A DNA stretch of 64,000 nucleotides. Origin: Chryseobacterium indologenes. GTDB lineage: Bacteria; Bacteroidota; Bacteroidia; Flavobacteriales; Weeksellaceae. The stretch covers positions 62,001-126,000 of the forward strand of contig LAZY01000033.1 of assembly GCA_001013295.1 (NCBI GenBank). The letters run 5' to 3'. Both the position numbers and the translations under genes were made by a program. Numbering within the stretch: the stretch's first letter is position 1; each line of letters begins with the position of its first letter. This document shows, piece by piece, positions 1-8,500 of the stretch. The notes below the pieces were generated by a model. It was not told the DNA's origin and made no database searches. It worked only from the letters and a program-made list of their open reading frames with translations.

Positions 1-105
1 AATGGAAATCTATCATTAACAGATTATGAAACAGCGCATAGCCTATTCTTCCTACAAAGAGGAACATTTATATGTAAAGCTGCATCAGACCATTACAAAA
101 TATAA
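1..105 (+). CDS. C-terminal end of an unidentified upstream gene (partial)
   Basis: Frame 1 is open from the first base of the window to a TAA at 103-105, giving 34 codons ending in ...SDHYKI. It runs in the same direction as the following genes and stops 10 bp before the GTG I prefer for the next lipoprotein, which is typical operon spacing. The fragment is too short to recognise a family. It may be a real 3' end or a chance open frame; the upstream sequence would settle it. Confidence 0.4.
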   Translation, partial: NGNLSLTDYETAHSLFFLQRGTFICKAASDHYKI

Positions 106-115
106 AAATAAACTG

Positions 116-484
116 GTGAAAAAACTGATCTTTATTTTCGTTTTACTGGGATTGCTTTCGTGCAGTGACTATATCGATCAGCCTAAAAATCTGGTGGACG
201 AGGATGTGATGGCAGAGATCATTGCAGACCTTGCGATCAATGACCAGGCTGTCTTTACCTATCAGGACAAGAATCTGGAGGCCGGTACACGATTTGTTCT
301 GAATTCTCATCACGTAAAACCTAATGACTTTGCAGAAAGTTTCAAATACTATGTGATCAAAGAAAAAATGGAAGGGATCACCACCCATGCCCAGGAGATA
401 TTATTGAAAAAAGATCCCAAAGCAGAACAATACATAAAGGAAAAAGCAAAACAGAATGGAGTGGTGCCACCTATGGTAAGATAA
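116..484 (+). CDS. DUF4296 domain lipoprotein
   Basis: A predicted outer-envelope lipoprotein of 122 residues. It starts VKKLIFIFVLLGLLSC, a short hydrophobic signal with a lipobox ending in Cys16, followed by the DUF4296 region (DEDVMAEIIADLAINDQAVF and a C-terminal Lys-rich helix). The frame is also open from an ATG at 26, but that start would put 30 polar residues before the signal peptide and overlap the upstream frame ending at 105, so the GTG at 116 is preferred. DUF4296 proteins are short lipoproteins of Bacteroidota with no established function. It precedes tgt by 69 bp on the same strand. The family call is from memory of the domain, and function is unknown. Confidence 0.75.
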   Translation: MKKLIFIFVLLGLLSCSDYIDQPKNLVDEDVMAEIIADLAINDQAVFTYQDKNLEAGTRFVLNSHHVKPNDFAESFKYYVIKEKMEGITTHAQEILLKKDPKAEQYIKEKAKQNGVVPPMVR

Positions 485-553
485 TCATGGTGAAAAACTA
501 TGTTCCGTTCCACAAGAATCACTGGTCATGCAGTGAATAAATAAAGTATACAG

Positions 554-1684
554 ATGAAATTTTTTAATATAGAAAAAACCTCTGAGGGAAAAGCAAGAGC
601 AGGGGAGATTACTACAGACCACGGGAAGATACAGACACCTATTTTTATGCCTGTAGGAACTGTGGCAAGTGTGAAGACCGTTCATCAGAGAGAATTAAAA
701 GAAGACATTAAAGCCCAGATCATTCTGGGAAATACCTACCATCTTTACCTTCGTCCGGGAATGGAAACCATGCAGGATGCAGGCGGATTGCACAAATTCA
801 TGAACTGGGATCTTCCGATTCTTACCGATTCAGGAGGTTTTCAGGTGTTTTCACTCGCGAGCAACAGAAAGATGACCGAAGAAGGAGCAAGATTCAAATC
901 CCATATCGACGGGAGCTATCACATGTTCTCTCCGGAAAGATCAATGGAGATCCAGAGACAGATCGGAGCTGACATTTTCATGGCTTTTGACGAATGTACT
1001 CCTTATCCTTGTGACTACAACCAGGCAAAATCGTCCATGGAGCTTACGCACCGTTGGTTGAAAAGATGTATTGACTGGACGAATGATAATCCTGAATTAT
1101 ACGGGCATAAGCAAAGACTTTTCCCAATCGTTCAGGGATCTACATATTCAGATTTAAGAAAAATTTCTGCAGAAGTGATTTCTGAAGCAGGAGCCGAAGG
1201 AAACGCCATCGGTGGACTTTCCGTTGGAGAACCTGAAGAGGAAATGTACAGAATCACTGACGAAGTGACAGACATCCTTCCGAAAGAAAAACCAAGATAC
1301 CTGATGGGAGTAGGTACTCCGTGGAATATTCTGGAATCTATCGGTTTGGGAATCGACATGATGGACTGTGTAATGCCTACCAGAAATGCCAGAAATGCAA
1401 TGCTTTTCACATGGCAAGGGGTGATGAACCTTAAAAATGAAAAATGGAAGCGTGATTTTTCACCTTTGGACGAGTTCGGGACCAGTTTTGTAGATCGTGA
1501 ATATTCAAAAGCGTATCTTCGTCACCTGTTCGTATCTAAAGAATATCTGGCAAAACAGATTGCTTCGATTCATAACCTGGCTTTCTATCTTGATTTGGTA
1601 AAAGTAGCCAGAGAACATATCATTGCAGGAGATTTCTATGAATGGAAAAACTCTGTAGTACCGGTTCTTAGACAAAGACTATAA
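554..1684 (+). CDS. tgt: tRNA-guanine transglycosylase (queuine tRNA-ribosyltransferase)
   Basis: Exchanges guanine-34 for the queuosine precursor preQ1 in tRNAs with GUN anticodons; cytoplasmic TIM-barrel enzyme. The 376-residue length is normal. Visible family signatures are DSGGFQVFSL near residue 92, DECTPYP, GGLSVGEP, and the long block MGVGTPWNILESIGLGIDMM followed by DCVMPTRNARN, which contains the catalytic Asp. The odd point is the zinc site: where bacterial Tgt normally has CxCxxC, this protein has Gly309, Ser311 and Asp314; only the histidine of SIHNL (His340) remains. The flanking sequence (PLDE...YSKAYLRHLF) aligns cleanly, so this is substitution and not a frameshift. An 8-bp gap separates it from the LptF/G gene, suggesting cotranscription. 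Confidence 0.95.
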   Translation: MKFFNIEKTSEGKARAGEITTDHGKIQTPIFMPVGTVASVKTVHQRELKEDIKAQIILGNTYHLYLRPGMETMQDAGGLHKFMNWDLPILTDSGGFQVFSLASNRKMTEEGARFKSHIDGSYHMFSPERSMEIQRQIGADIFMAFDECTPYPCDYNQAKSSMELTHRWLKRCIDWTNDNPELYGHKQRLFPIVQGSTYSDLRKISAEVISEAGAEGNAIGGLSVGEPEEEMYRITDEVTDILPKEKPRYLMGVGTPWNILESIGLGIDMMDCVMPTRNARNAMLFTWQGVMNLKNEKWKRDFSPLDEFGTSFVDREYSKAYLRHLFVSKEYLAKQIASIHNLAFYLDLVKVAREHIIAGDFYEWKNSVVPVLRQRL

Positions 1685-1691
1685 GAGGATT

Positions 1692-2804
1692 ATGCTTAAA
1701 ATTGTAGACAGATATATCATCAAAAAATACCTTGGAACTTTCAGTTTCATGTTGGTACTATTGTCTATAGTGGTACTTGTAATTGATGTTCAGCAAAAGA
1801 TTCCAAGGATAGAAAATGCGAAAGCCATAGATCCGAAGCTGGATCTGGTATATTTCCTGATCCATTTTTATCCTTTCTGGATCATTAATCTTGTGGTGAC
1901 CTTCCTCTCCATTCTGGTATTTATTTCGGTGATTTATTTTACATCCCGGATGGCAAACAATACAGAGATTGTTGCTATTATCAGTAGTGGAGCCAGTTTT
2001 TACAGGTTTTCAAAGCCTTATCTGTATACTTCGATCCTGATTGCACTCATGTCTATGTTGGTGTATCATATGGTGCTTCCATGGGCCAATATTAAGAAAA
2101 ATGAACTGGAAGCTTACACTTATAATGCTGCCAACAAAGAAAAGATCTTAGGGACTGCGCCGGCCTCTTCACAGCTGAGCAGAACAGAATATATCTTCGT
2201 TGACTCTTGGAATAAAAGAGAAAAAAGAGGTTCCAGCTTTGTGTATCAGAAGTTTGATAAAGACAGAAGGATGGTCTATGAGCTGAAAGCCAGTGATGTA
2301 TATTGGGATAAAGAAAAAAAACAATTCGTTTTAAATAACTATTTCGAAAAAACAATCAATAAAGATAATTCTGAAAAACTCAATAGCGGAATTGAATTAA
2401 GGAAAAACTATGGACATTCGCCGGAAGAGCTTTTCCCTAATGAGTTATTGGGACAAAATAAAACAACACCGGAACTTTTAAAATTCATCGAAAGAGAAAA
2501 AGCAAGAGGAAACAGCAACCTGAATTCTTACCTGAATGAACTTCATCAAAGAACTTCAATGCCCGTTTCTATCATTATTCTTACTTTCCTGGCACTTTCA
2601 CTGTCTTCTCAAAAGAAAAGGGGAGGGCTTGGGATAAACCTGGCAATAGGGATCTCGCTGGCCTTTCTTTTCGTGTTCTCGTTTGAGGCTTTAAAGGTAG
2701 TTTCAGAAAACAAAAGTTTACCTCCGGCGTTGGCTATGTGGCTGCCTAATCTGGTATTTTTGCCACTTACCCTTTATTTGTACATCAAAAGAGCCAATCA
2801 GTAA
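1692..2804 (+). CDS. LptF/LptG family lipopolysaccharide export permease
   Basis: A 370-residue inner-membrane protein of the YjgP/YjgQ family. Members form the membrane part of the LptBFG ABC transporter, which extracts lipopolysaccharide and hands it to LptC/LptA. N-terminal helices lie near residues 15-35, 50-80 and 105-125, a periplasmic stretch of about 150 residues follows (including the NNYFEKTINKDNSEK segment), and three C-terminal helices end near residue 365. The start MLKIVDRYIIKKYLGTF is the usual N-terminus of this family. It lies 8 bp after tgt and its last 7 bp overlap the 3' end of the convergent birA. Whether it is the LptF or LptG orthologue cannot be decided here. Confidence 0.88.
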   Translation: MLKIVDRYIIKKYLGTFSFMLVLLSIVVLVIDVQQKIPRIENAKAIDPKLDLVYFLIHFYPFWIINLVVTFLSILVFISVIYFTSRMANNTEIVAIISSGASFYRFSKPYLYTSILIALMSMLVYHMVLPWANIKKNELEAYTYNAANKEKILGTAPASSQLSRTEYIFVDSWNKREKRGSSFVYQKFDKDRRMVYELKASDVYWDKEKKQFVLNNYFEKTINKDNSEKLNSGIELRKNYGHSPEELFPNELLGQNKTTPELLKFIEREKARGNSNLNSYLNELHQRTSMPVSIIILTFLALSLSSQKKRGGLGINLAIGISLAFLFVFSFEALKVVSENKSLPPALAMWLPNLVFLPLTLYLYIKRANQ

Positions 2805-3514
2805 AGTAATTTCACTTCTTTATGGTAAAAACGGCGCAGTCCGTCGTTTTCCAGTTCTATCCAGAGCTCACCTTGGTCGTCTGCTTTTCGGATGATGCCA
2901 TTTTGTCGCTCTTTTTCAATTTCAAAGACGGAGATTTGATCTTTTCTGAAAAGATCTTGGTTGAACCTGTCCAGGATTTCCTGGTCGGAAGGAATATTTT
3001 TCAAATGTTCGGACAAAAAATCATGCAGACCGGATGAGAGTTCTTCCAGATCAAATGCCTGGCCTGTCTGGGTCAGAAGCGAGCCTGCGTTGGATATTTC
3101 ATCAAACTTTTCCTGAAGAATATTGATTCCGGTTCCTATAATGAAATAATTATTTTGATTAATTTTTTTCTTTTCTATTAAAATTCCAACGATTTTTTTA
3201 CCTTTAAGGATAATATCATTCGGCCATTTGATCTTTACCTCTGATTCAGCCAATTTGGCAAGGAAATCCCGGACAAGAATTGCGGTATAATAATTGAATA
3301 TAAAGTCGGAACACCCAATGTCTTGAGTATTCACTGCCAGCGTATAGGCTAGATTTTTTCCGGCAGTCGGAATCCATACATTTCCATATTGACCACGGCC
3401 TTTAGTCTGGTTGAAAGTATGCAAACCTATAAAATCTGAATTTTCGTAAAGTAAAAACTTTGCTATTTCGTCATTAGTAGAAGAACATTCTTTCAGATAG
3501 AAGAGTTGGCTCAT
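2798..3514 (-). CDS. birA: biotin-[acetyl-CoA-carboxylase] ligase
   Basis: Activates biotin as biotinyl-AMP and attaches it to the lysine of biotin carboxyl carrier protein. The 238-residue protein contains the BPL/LplA catalytic core only: SSTNDE at the N-terminus, KGRGQYGNVW (the adenylate-binding GRGRxGR-type loop), KWPNDI, KKIVGILIE and IGTGINI. There is no N-terminal helix-turn-helix, so it is a monofunctional ligase and not a repressor like E. coli BirA. It stands alone on the minus strand, converges on the LptF/G gene with a 7-bp overlap, and is divergent from rsfS with 87 bp between them. Confidence 0.93.
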   Translation of the reverse strand: MSQLFYLKECSSTNDEIAKFLLYENSDFIGLHTFNQTKGRGQYGNVWIPTAGKNLAYTLAVNTQDIGCSDFIFNYYTAILVRDFLAKLAESEVKIKWPNDIILKGKKIVGILIEKKKINQNNYFIIGTGINILQEKFDEISNAGSLLTQTGQAFDLEELSSGLHDFLSEHLKNIPSDQEILDRFNQDLFRKDQISVFEIEKERQNGIIRKADDQGELWIELENDGLRRFYHKEVKLLY

Positions 3515-3573
3515 TTAAGAAAACTTTAAGACATTAAGGGGGTAAAAGTAAGGTTAAAGTAAAGAAAAAACAA

Positions 3574-3581
3574 TAAATTTG
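3574..3581 (+). promoter_or_regulatory. possible -7 box for rsfS-ftsH
   Basis: TAAATTTG matches the Bacteroidota -7 consensus TAnnTTTG and lies 20 nt before the rsfS ATG. No clear TTG is seen at the expected -33 position, so this is a weak prediction. Confidence 0.4.
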
Positions 3582-3601
3582 CAGATTATAGTATTTTTTT
3601 A

Positions 3602-3967
3602 ATGAATAAAACAGCAGAAAAACAAGCGTTAATAGATAAAATCGTTGAAGCTATCCAGGATGTAAAAGGAGAAGACATTATGATCTTCGATCTTTCCAAC
3701 ATTGAAAACTCCGTAGCAGAAACGTTCGTGATATGTAGTGGAAACTCAAATACACAGGTGGCTGCATTGGCAGGAAGTGTTGAGAAGAAAGTAAGAAACG
3801 AACTGCAGGACAGACCTTGGCACGTAGAAGGTACTGAAAATGCTATGTGGGTATTGGTAGACTACGTTTCAGTGGTTGTTCACATATTCCAGAAACAGGT
3901 ACGTGAGTACTATGACATAGAAGAGCTTTGGGGTGACGCAGTCATTACCAGAATTGAAAATGAATAA
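3602..3967 (+). CDS. rsfS: ribosome silencing factor RsfS
   Basis: A 121-residue Iojap/RsfS protein that binds uL14 on the large ribosomal subunit and blocks joining with the small subunit when nutrients are low. Family features are the core IMIFDLSNIENSVAETFVICSGNSNTQVAALA, then WHVEGTENAMWVLVDYVSVVVHIF and REYYDIEELWGDA, spanning nearly the whole length. It is followed after 20 bp by ftsH on the same strand, a common flavobacterial arrangement that suggests cotranscription. Confidence 0.95.
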   Translation: MNKTAEKQALIDKIVEAIQDVKGEDIMIFDLSNIENSVAETFVICSGNSNTQVAALAGSVEKKVRNELQDRPWHVEGTENAMWVLVDYVSVVVHIFQKQVREYYDIEELWGDAVITRIENE

Positions 3968-3987
3968 TAAAATTTTAAAAAGTATCA

Positions 3988-6009
3988 ATGAATAATAAAG
4001 GATTCAACTGGTTCTTTCCTGTTATAATCATAGCTCTTTTGCTATTCTTTGGCTCCAATTTCCTTGGAGGGGATACAGCAAAAACTATTGATGAAGATGG
4101 TTTCTTCAGAGAAATGCAGGCGGGAAAAATCCAGAATATAATTATATACAAAGACATAGAGAAAGCTGATGTTTTTCTTACCAAAGAGGCAAAGTCAGCG
4201 ATGGTAAACAAAACAGCCAAAGAGAATAACCCTCTTTCAGCATTCGAAATGGCTCCTAAAGCAGATTATTCTGTGAAGTACGGAGACCTTCAGCTTTTCC
4301 TTCAGAAATTTGAACAGATCAAAGCTACGAATCCAGCTATTAAAACAGCTAAAGATTATGGAACCGGAAAAAGTCCTTTCGCGGATATTTTAATATCTGC
4401 ACTGATCTGGATTGCCATTCTGGGATTATTCTACTTCCTTCTTTTCAGAAAGATGGGTGGTGGCGGAGGTCCTGGTGGACAAATCTTCTCTATCGGAAAA
4501 TCTAAAGCGAAACTTTTCGACGAAAAAGAAAGAATTCAGGTGACATTTAAAGATGTTGCAGGATTGGAAGGTGCTAAAGAAGAGGTACAGGAAGTTGTGG
4601 ATTTCTTGAAAAACTCTGAAAAATATACCAAACTGGGAGGTAAAATTCCTAAAGGAGTTCTTTTAGTAGGCCCTCCGGGAACAGGTAAAACTTTGTTGGC
4701 AAAAGCAGTTGCCGGTGAAGCTAAAGTGCCGTTCTTCTCATTGTCAGGTTCTGATTTCGTAGAAATGTTCGTTGGGGTAGGAGCTTCAAGAGTAAGAGAC
4801 CTTTTTGCCCAGGCAAAAGCAAAATCTCCTGCGATTATCTTTATCGATGAGATCGATGCCATCGGTCGTGCAAGAGGAAAGAACAACTTCTCAGGCGGAA
4901 ACGATGAAAGAGAAAATACATTGAACCAGCTTCTTACCGAAATGGACGGTTTCGGAACAGATACAAACGTTATCGTAATGGCAGCAACCAACAGAGCGGA
5001 TATTCTTGATAAAGCTTTGATGAGAGCAGGACGTTTTGACCGTTCAATCTATGTAGACCTTCCGGAGCTTCACGAAAGAAGACAGATTTTTGATGTCCAC
5101 CTGAAAAAGATCAAGCTTGATGGTGATGTAGACAGAGAATTCCTTGCTAAGCAGACCCCTGGATTCAGTGGAGCAGATATTGCGAATGTTTGTAACGAAG
5201 CAGCGCTTATTGCAGCAAGAAATAATCATACTTCAGTAACAAAACAGGATTTCCTTGACGCTGTAGACAGAATCATCGGTGGTCTTGAAAAGAAAAATAA
5301 AGCAATCAAACCTTCCGAAAAAAGGAGAGTAGCTTACCACGAAGCCGGACACGCTACCATCTCATGGTTGGTAGAACATGCCTCTCCACTTTTAAAAGTT
5401 ACAATTGTTCCAAGAGGACGTTCTTTGGGAGCAGCATGGTATCTTCCGGAAGAAAGACAGCTTACCACTACTGAGCAGATGTTGGACGAAATGTGTGCAA
5501 CGCTAGGAGGTAGAGCCGCTGAACAGGTCATCTTCAACAATATTTCCACAGGAGCACTTTCTGACCTGGAAACAGTAACGAAGAGAGCACAGGCGATGGT
5601 AACAATCTACGGATTGAGCCCGAACATCGGAAACATCTCTTATTATGACAGCTCAGGACAGTCTGAATACTCTTTCGGAAAACCGTATTCTGAAGAAACG
5701 GCTACGAAAATTGATGCAGAGATCAAATCAATCATTGAGAACCAATATGAGAGAGCGATAAGAATCCTTGCTGACAATAAAGACAAGCTGGATGCTCTTG
5801 CTAGCAAACTTTTGGAAAAAGAAGTAATCTTCCGTGAAGACTTAGAAGAAATCTTCGGAAAAAGAGCTTGGGATCCTGAATTGACAGAGAAACCTGTAAC
5901 CAATACAATCCCTGAAAAGGATCAGCCGGAAGTATTGGATGTTCCTCTGATCAAAGAGAAAGAGGAAGAAAGTGAAATACAAGCGCCGGAAAGCCCTACA
6001 CAGCTTTAA
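3988..6009 (+). CDS. ftsH: ATP-dependent zinc metalloprotease FtsH
   Basis: Membrane-anchored AAA+ protease that degrades misfolded membrane proteins and short-lived regulators. The 673-residue protein has an N-terminal helix (residues 8-25), a periplasmic domain, a second helix (about 133-153), then the AAA module with Walker A GPPGTGKT (228-235) and Walker B FIDEID (Asp287), the second region of homology (ATNRADILDKALMRAGRFDR), and the M41 protease domain with HEAGH (451-455) and the third zinc-ligand region LSDLE (Asp526). The C-terminal tail of about 50 residues is Glu/Pro-rich and probably disordered. All catalytic residues are intact. A strong terminator follows at 6035. Confidence 0.97.
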   Translation: MNNKGFNWFFPVIIIALLLFFGSNFLGGDTAKTIDEDGFFREMQAGKIQNIIIYKDIEKADVFLTKEAKSAMVNKTAKENNPLSAFEMAPKADYSVKYGDLQLFLQKFEQIKATNPAIKTAKDYGTGKSPFADILISALIWIAILGLFYFLLFRKMGGGGGPGGQIFSIGKSKAKLFDEKERIQVTFKDVAGLEGAKEEVQEVVDFLKNSEKYTKLGGKIPKGVLLVGPPGTGKTLLAKAVAGEAKVPFFSLSGSDFVEMFVGVGASRVRDLFAQAKAKSPAIIFIDEIDAIGRARGKNNFSGGNDERENTLNQLLTEMDGFGTDTNVIVMAATNRADILDKALMRAGRFDRSIYVDLPELHERRQIFDVHLKKIKLDGDVDREFLAKQTPGFSGADIANVCNEAALIAARNNHTSVTKQDFLDAVDRIIGGLEKKNKAIKPSEKRRVAYHEAGHATISWLVEHASPLLKVTIVPRGRSLGAAWYLPEERQLTTTEQMLDEMCATLGGRAAEQVIFNNISTGALSDLETVTKRAQAMVTIYGLSPNIGNISYYDSSGQSEYSFGKPYSEETATKIDAEIKSIIENQYERAIRILADNKDKLDALASKLLEKEVIFREDLEEIFGKRAWDPELTEKPVTNTIPEKDQPEVLDVPLIKEKEEESEIQAPESPTQL

Positions 6010-6034
6010 AACGCTAAAAAATATAAGATCAATA

Positions 6035-6071
6035 AAAACCTGACAATCGCAAAATTGTCAGGTTTTTTCAT
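6035..6071 (+). terminator. intrinsic terminator after ftsH
   Basis: A perfect 13-bp inverted repeat (6035-6047 with 6054-6066), 6-nt loop, runs into a T tract. It ends the rsfS-ftsH unit before the next operon. Confidence 0.9.
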
Positions 6072-6086
6072 ATTTAAACAGATATA

Positions 6087-6119
6087 TTGGACTCGATTGT
6101 AATTTATTTTCTATTTTTG
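6087..6119 (+). promoter_or_regulatory. predicted promoter of the LUD-cdsA-psd operon
   Basis: TTG (6087-6089), 22 bp, TATTTTTG (6112-6119): the Bacteroidota -33/-7 pattern with a spacer at the long end. It lies between the ftsH terminator and the TTG start at 6147. Confidence 0.5.
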
Positions 6120-6146
6120 TATAAAGTTGACTAAAAATAGATTAAG

Positions 6147-6728
6147 TTGAATTTATTCAAGAGGATTGTAAGCAAACTTACCAACCAGCCTGAAGAAGAG
6201 GAAAAACAGAGCCTGGAGAAGCTTGGGGATTCGCTGAAAAATGCGGATCTTGACTATAAGTTTGCGCAATTATTTACGCATTCGGGGGGATTTTTTAATT
6301 ATTGTGCAGATGAAGCGGAAGCTCTACAAACTTTAAATCAAATTATCAAAATAGAAGGGATCGGTAACCTTTTCTGTTGGGATAAAGAACTTCAGAACTT
6401 TTTGAATGTTGTGAAGACTTCTTATACTTCAGAGCTGGAACCGTCTAATGATGCAGCATTTATTACCTGTGAATATCTGATCGCCTATGACGGCAGAATC
6501 ATGCTTTCACATAACAATATTCTTCATTATCATTCTTCAAGGCTTCCGGATAGGATTATTATCATTGCCAATGTTTCACAGATCGTGAATAACCTGAATG
6601 ATGCCATGGGGAAAATAAAAAGAAACGGAAATATTAAGAACCTTACTTCCATCAGCGGAAGCCAGTCTAAAATGGACAGTTCTTCCAATTCCAATACAAA
6701 ACTGTTTTTATTGCTGCTTGAAGATTAA
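6147..6728 (+). CDS. LUD domain protein (DUF162 type)
   Basis: A 193-residue protein resembling the LUD (lactate utilisation, LutB/LutC-type) domain; visible family-like features are ITCEYLIAYDGRIMLSHNN and the strand/loop SRLPDRIIIIANVSQIV. Its start is a TTG at 6147; the frame has no earlier credible start and the promoter lies just upstream. It heads an operon with cdsA and psd, an arrangement I recall from flavobacteria. Known LUD proteins act in L-lactate oxidation, but no lutA/lutB partner is present, so a role in lactate use should not be assumed. Function is uncertain. Confidence 0.7.
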   Translation: MNLFKRIVSKLTNQPEEEEKQSLEKLGDSLKNADLDYKFAQLFTHSGGFFNYCADEAEALQTLNQIIKIEGIGNLFCWDKELQNFLNVVKTSYTSELEPSNDAAFITCEYLIAYDGRIMLSHNNILHYHSSRLPDRIIIIANVSQIVNNLNDAMGKIKRNGNIKNLTSISGSQSKMDSSSNSNTKLFLLLLED

Positions 6729-6752
6729 GCACCCACTTCTAAATTTTAAATT

Positions 6753-7625
6753 TTGGACAAAAATCTCATTCAAAGAACCCTTTCAGGTATAGTCTATGTA
6801 GCTATCATTATTCTTTGTTCCACTCCGCTGGGAGCTCAACTGATCAACAATATTGCTCCTGGTCTTATCAAACAACAATATCTTTATCATGCACTCATGA
6901 GTTTGCTGCTTATCGTAGGAACCTGGGAGTGTGTAAAGATCATGAAATTCGGAAACGGATATGAAAAATGGGTGGTATATCCATTGGTTATTTTTATATT
7001 CTATATTTTTTCCAAACGATACTTTCATCACGATTTCTTTTTCGATTTCAGGCTGAGCGAGATTCTTGCCCTGGCGCTTATCGGAATTGCAGTGGTTACC
7101 CTATTCAAATATCCTAATGAATTATATTTCGACAGTGGGAAACTGATTTTCACTGTTATTTATGTAGCATTGCCTTTCAGCTTTGCTTTAGGACTGCCTA
7201 AGTTTTCCAGCTATAATGATACTTTCTCTCTGGAAGTTCTTTTCCTGTTTATCCTGATCTGGAGTAGTGATACTTTTGCCTATCTGGTAGGAAAATTTTT
7301 CGGAAAACATAAAATGGCGCCTAAGATTTCTCCTAAAAAAACCTGGGAAGGCTATATAGGAGGAGTTGTTTTAACATTGGTGCTGTCTTATTTTATAGAA
7401 CATTATCAGCCAGAGCTCAGAGGAAACTGGATGGTTGTAGGATTTTTGGTGGCTGCTTTTGCTCCGCTGGGAGATTTGGTGGAAAGCCAGCTGAAAAGAA
7501 ATTTCGGCGTAAAAGACAGTGGGAACATCATTCCCGGGCATGGTGGCGTATTAGACAGGCTGGATAGTTTTATTATCTGTGTTCCTGTCGTATATTTGTA
7601 CTTTATTTTAGAAAAATTTATTTAG
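6753..7625 (+). CDS. cdsA: phosphatidate cytidylyltransferase
   Basis: Makes CDP-diacylglycerol from phosphatidate and CTP, the branch point of phospholipid synthesis, in the inner membrane. The 290-residue protein has about eight hydrophobic segments and the CDS signature near the C-terminus (PLGDLVESQLKRNFGVKDSG, then IIPGHGGVLDRLDS), together with SSDTFAYLVGKFFGKHKMAP and SPKKTWEG. It begins with a TTG at 6753, 24 bp after the LUD gene, and its stop is only 4 bp before the psd ATG. The cdsA-psd pair therefore supplies two steps of phosphatidylethanolamine synthesis; the phosphatidylserine synthase gene is not in the window. Confidence 0.95.
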   Translation: MDKNLIQRTLSGIVYVAIIILCSTPLGAQLINNIAPGLIKQQYLYHALMSLLLIVGTWECVKIMKFGNGYEKWVVYPLVIFIFYIFSKRYFHHDFFFDFRLSEILALALIGIAVVTLFKYPNELYFDSGKLIFTVIYVALPFSFALGLPKFSSYNDTFSLEVLFLFILIWSSDTFAYLVGKFFGKHKMAPKISPKKTWEGYIGGVVLTLVLSYFIEHYQPELRGNWMVVGFLVAAFAPLGDLVESQLKRNFGVKDSGNIIPGHGGVLDRLDSFIICVPVVYLYFILEKFI

Positions 7626-7629
7626 TCTC

Positions 7630-8286
7630 ATGAAATTACATAGAGAATCAAAAGGAACAATTACCGTAGCAACGATACTTTTCCTGGTATTAGGAGCGTT
7701 AGCTATTTATTTCCTTAAAATATGGTCCCTGTTGATCATTGTACCTTTGTTGGTTATTTACTGTCTTATATTCTGGTTTTTCAGAGTGCCTAACCGTACT
7801 ATTCTTGACCACAAAGAAAACGTAATCGCTCCTGTGGACGGAAAAGTGGTAATGATCAAAGAAGTGGAAGAAAATGAATTTATAAAAGGGAAAGCCATTC
7901 AGGTTTCTATCTTCATGTCTCCACTGAACGTTCACATCTGCCGTTATCCGGTTTCAGGAAAAGTGATCTATAAAAAATATCACCCTGGTAAGTATCTTGT
8001 AGCATGGCATGAAAAGTCTTCAACAGAAAATGAAAGAACAACGGTAGCCGTAGAAACTTTGACTAACCATAAAGTGGTTTTCAGACAAATCGCAGGATAT
8101 GTAGCCAGAAGGATCGTATTCTACTGTAATGAGGGAGATCAGGCAAAAGCTGGGCATGAGTTCGGATTTATTAAATTCGGGTCCAGAATGGACGTTTTCC
8201 TGCCTCTGGATACTGAGATCATTTGTAAGATCGGAGATATTACGAAAGGAGGTCTGGATGTGATTGCCAAACTGAAACAAAACTAG
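7630..8286 (+). CDS. psd: phosphatidylserine decarboxylase, short (type II-like) form
   Basis: Converts phosphatidylserine to phosphatidylethanolamine. The 218-residue length and layout fit the short Psd class: two N-terminal helices (about 10-50), the block APVDGKVVMIKEV, IFMSPLNVHICRYPVSGKV, and near the C-terminus GHEFGFIKFGSRMDVFLP. In this family the protein cleaves itself at the Gly-Ser of the GS motif to create the pyruvoyl cofactor on the new alpha chain; here that is the GS of FGSRMD. It is the last gene of the operon and is followed by a terminator. Confidence 0.95.
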   Translation: MKLHRESKGTITVATILFLVLGALAIYFLKIWSLLIIVPLLVIYCLIFWFFRVPNRTILDHKENVIAPVDGKVVMIKEVEENEFIKGKAIQVSIFMSPLNVHICRYPVSGKVIYKKYHPGKYLVAWHEKSSTENERTTVAVETLTNHKVVFRQIAGYVARRIVFYCNEGDQAKAGHEFGFIKFGSRMDVFLPLDTEIICKIGDITKGGLDVIAKLKQN

Positions 8287-8310
8287 AGAATAGTTTTTAA
8301 ATACATATAG

Positions 8311-8340
8311 AAGAGAGCCATTATGGTTCTCTTTTTTTAT
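8311..8340 (+). terminator. intrinsic terminator after psd
   Basis: Inverted repeat 8311-8320 with 8324-8333 (one G-T pair) followed by a run of seven T. It closes the LUD-cdsA-psd operon. Confidence 0.8.
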
Positions 8341-8500
8341 TTTGGATAATCATTAATCAATCATTTTGAGTTTAATTACGCACGAGTAATATTGAGTAGT
8401 TTCAAATTGAATTTCTTTTGCTTAGATCAATGATTTTAATTTTATGTATTTGATTATCATTGTTTTAATAATTTTATTAAAAAATTACTTTTTGACTTAA

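Noticed and set aside
4536..4991. A 151-codon minus-strand frame opposite ftsH
   Set aside because: Ser/Pro-rich shadow of the conserved AAA domain. No independent evidence.
6753..7625. Doubt about the non-ATG starts of the LUD gene and cdsA
   Set aside because: Both are TTG at positions consistent with their N-terminal sequences and operon spacing, and no in-frame ATG fits better, so TTG starts are accepted.
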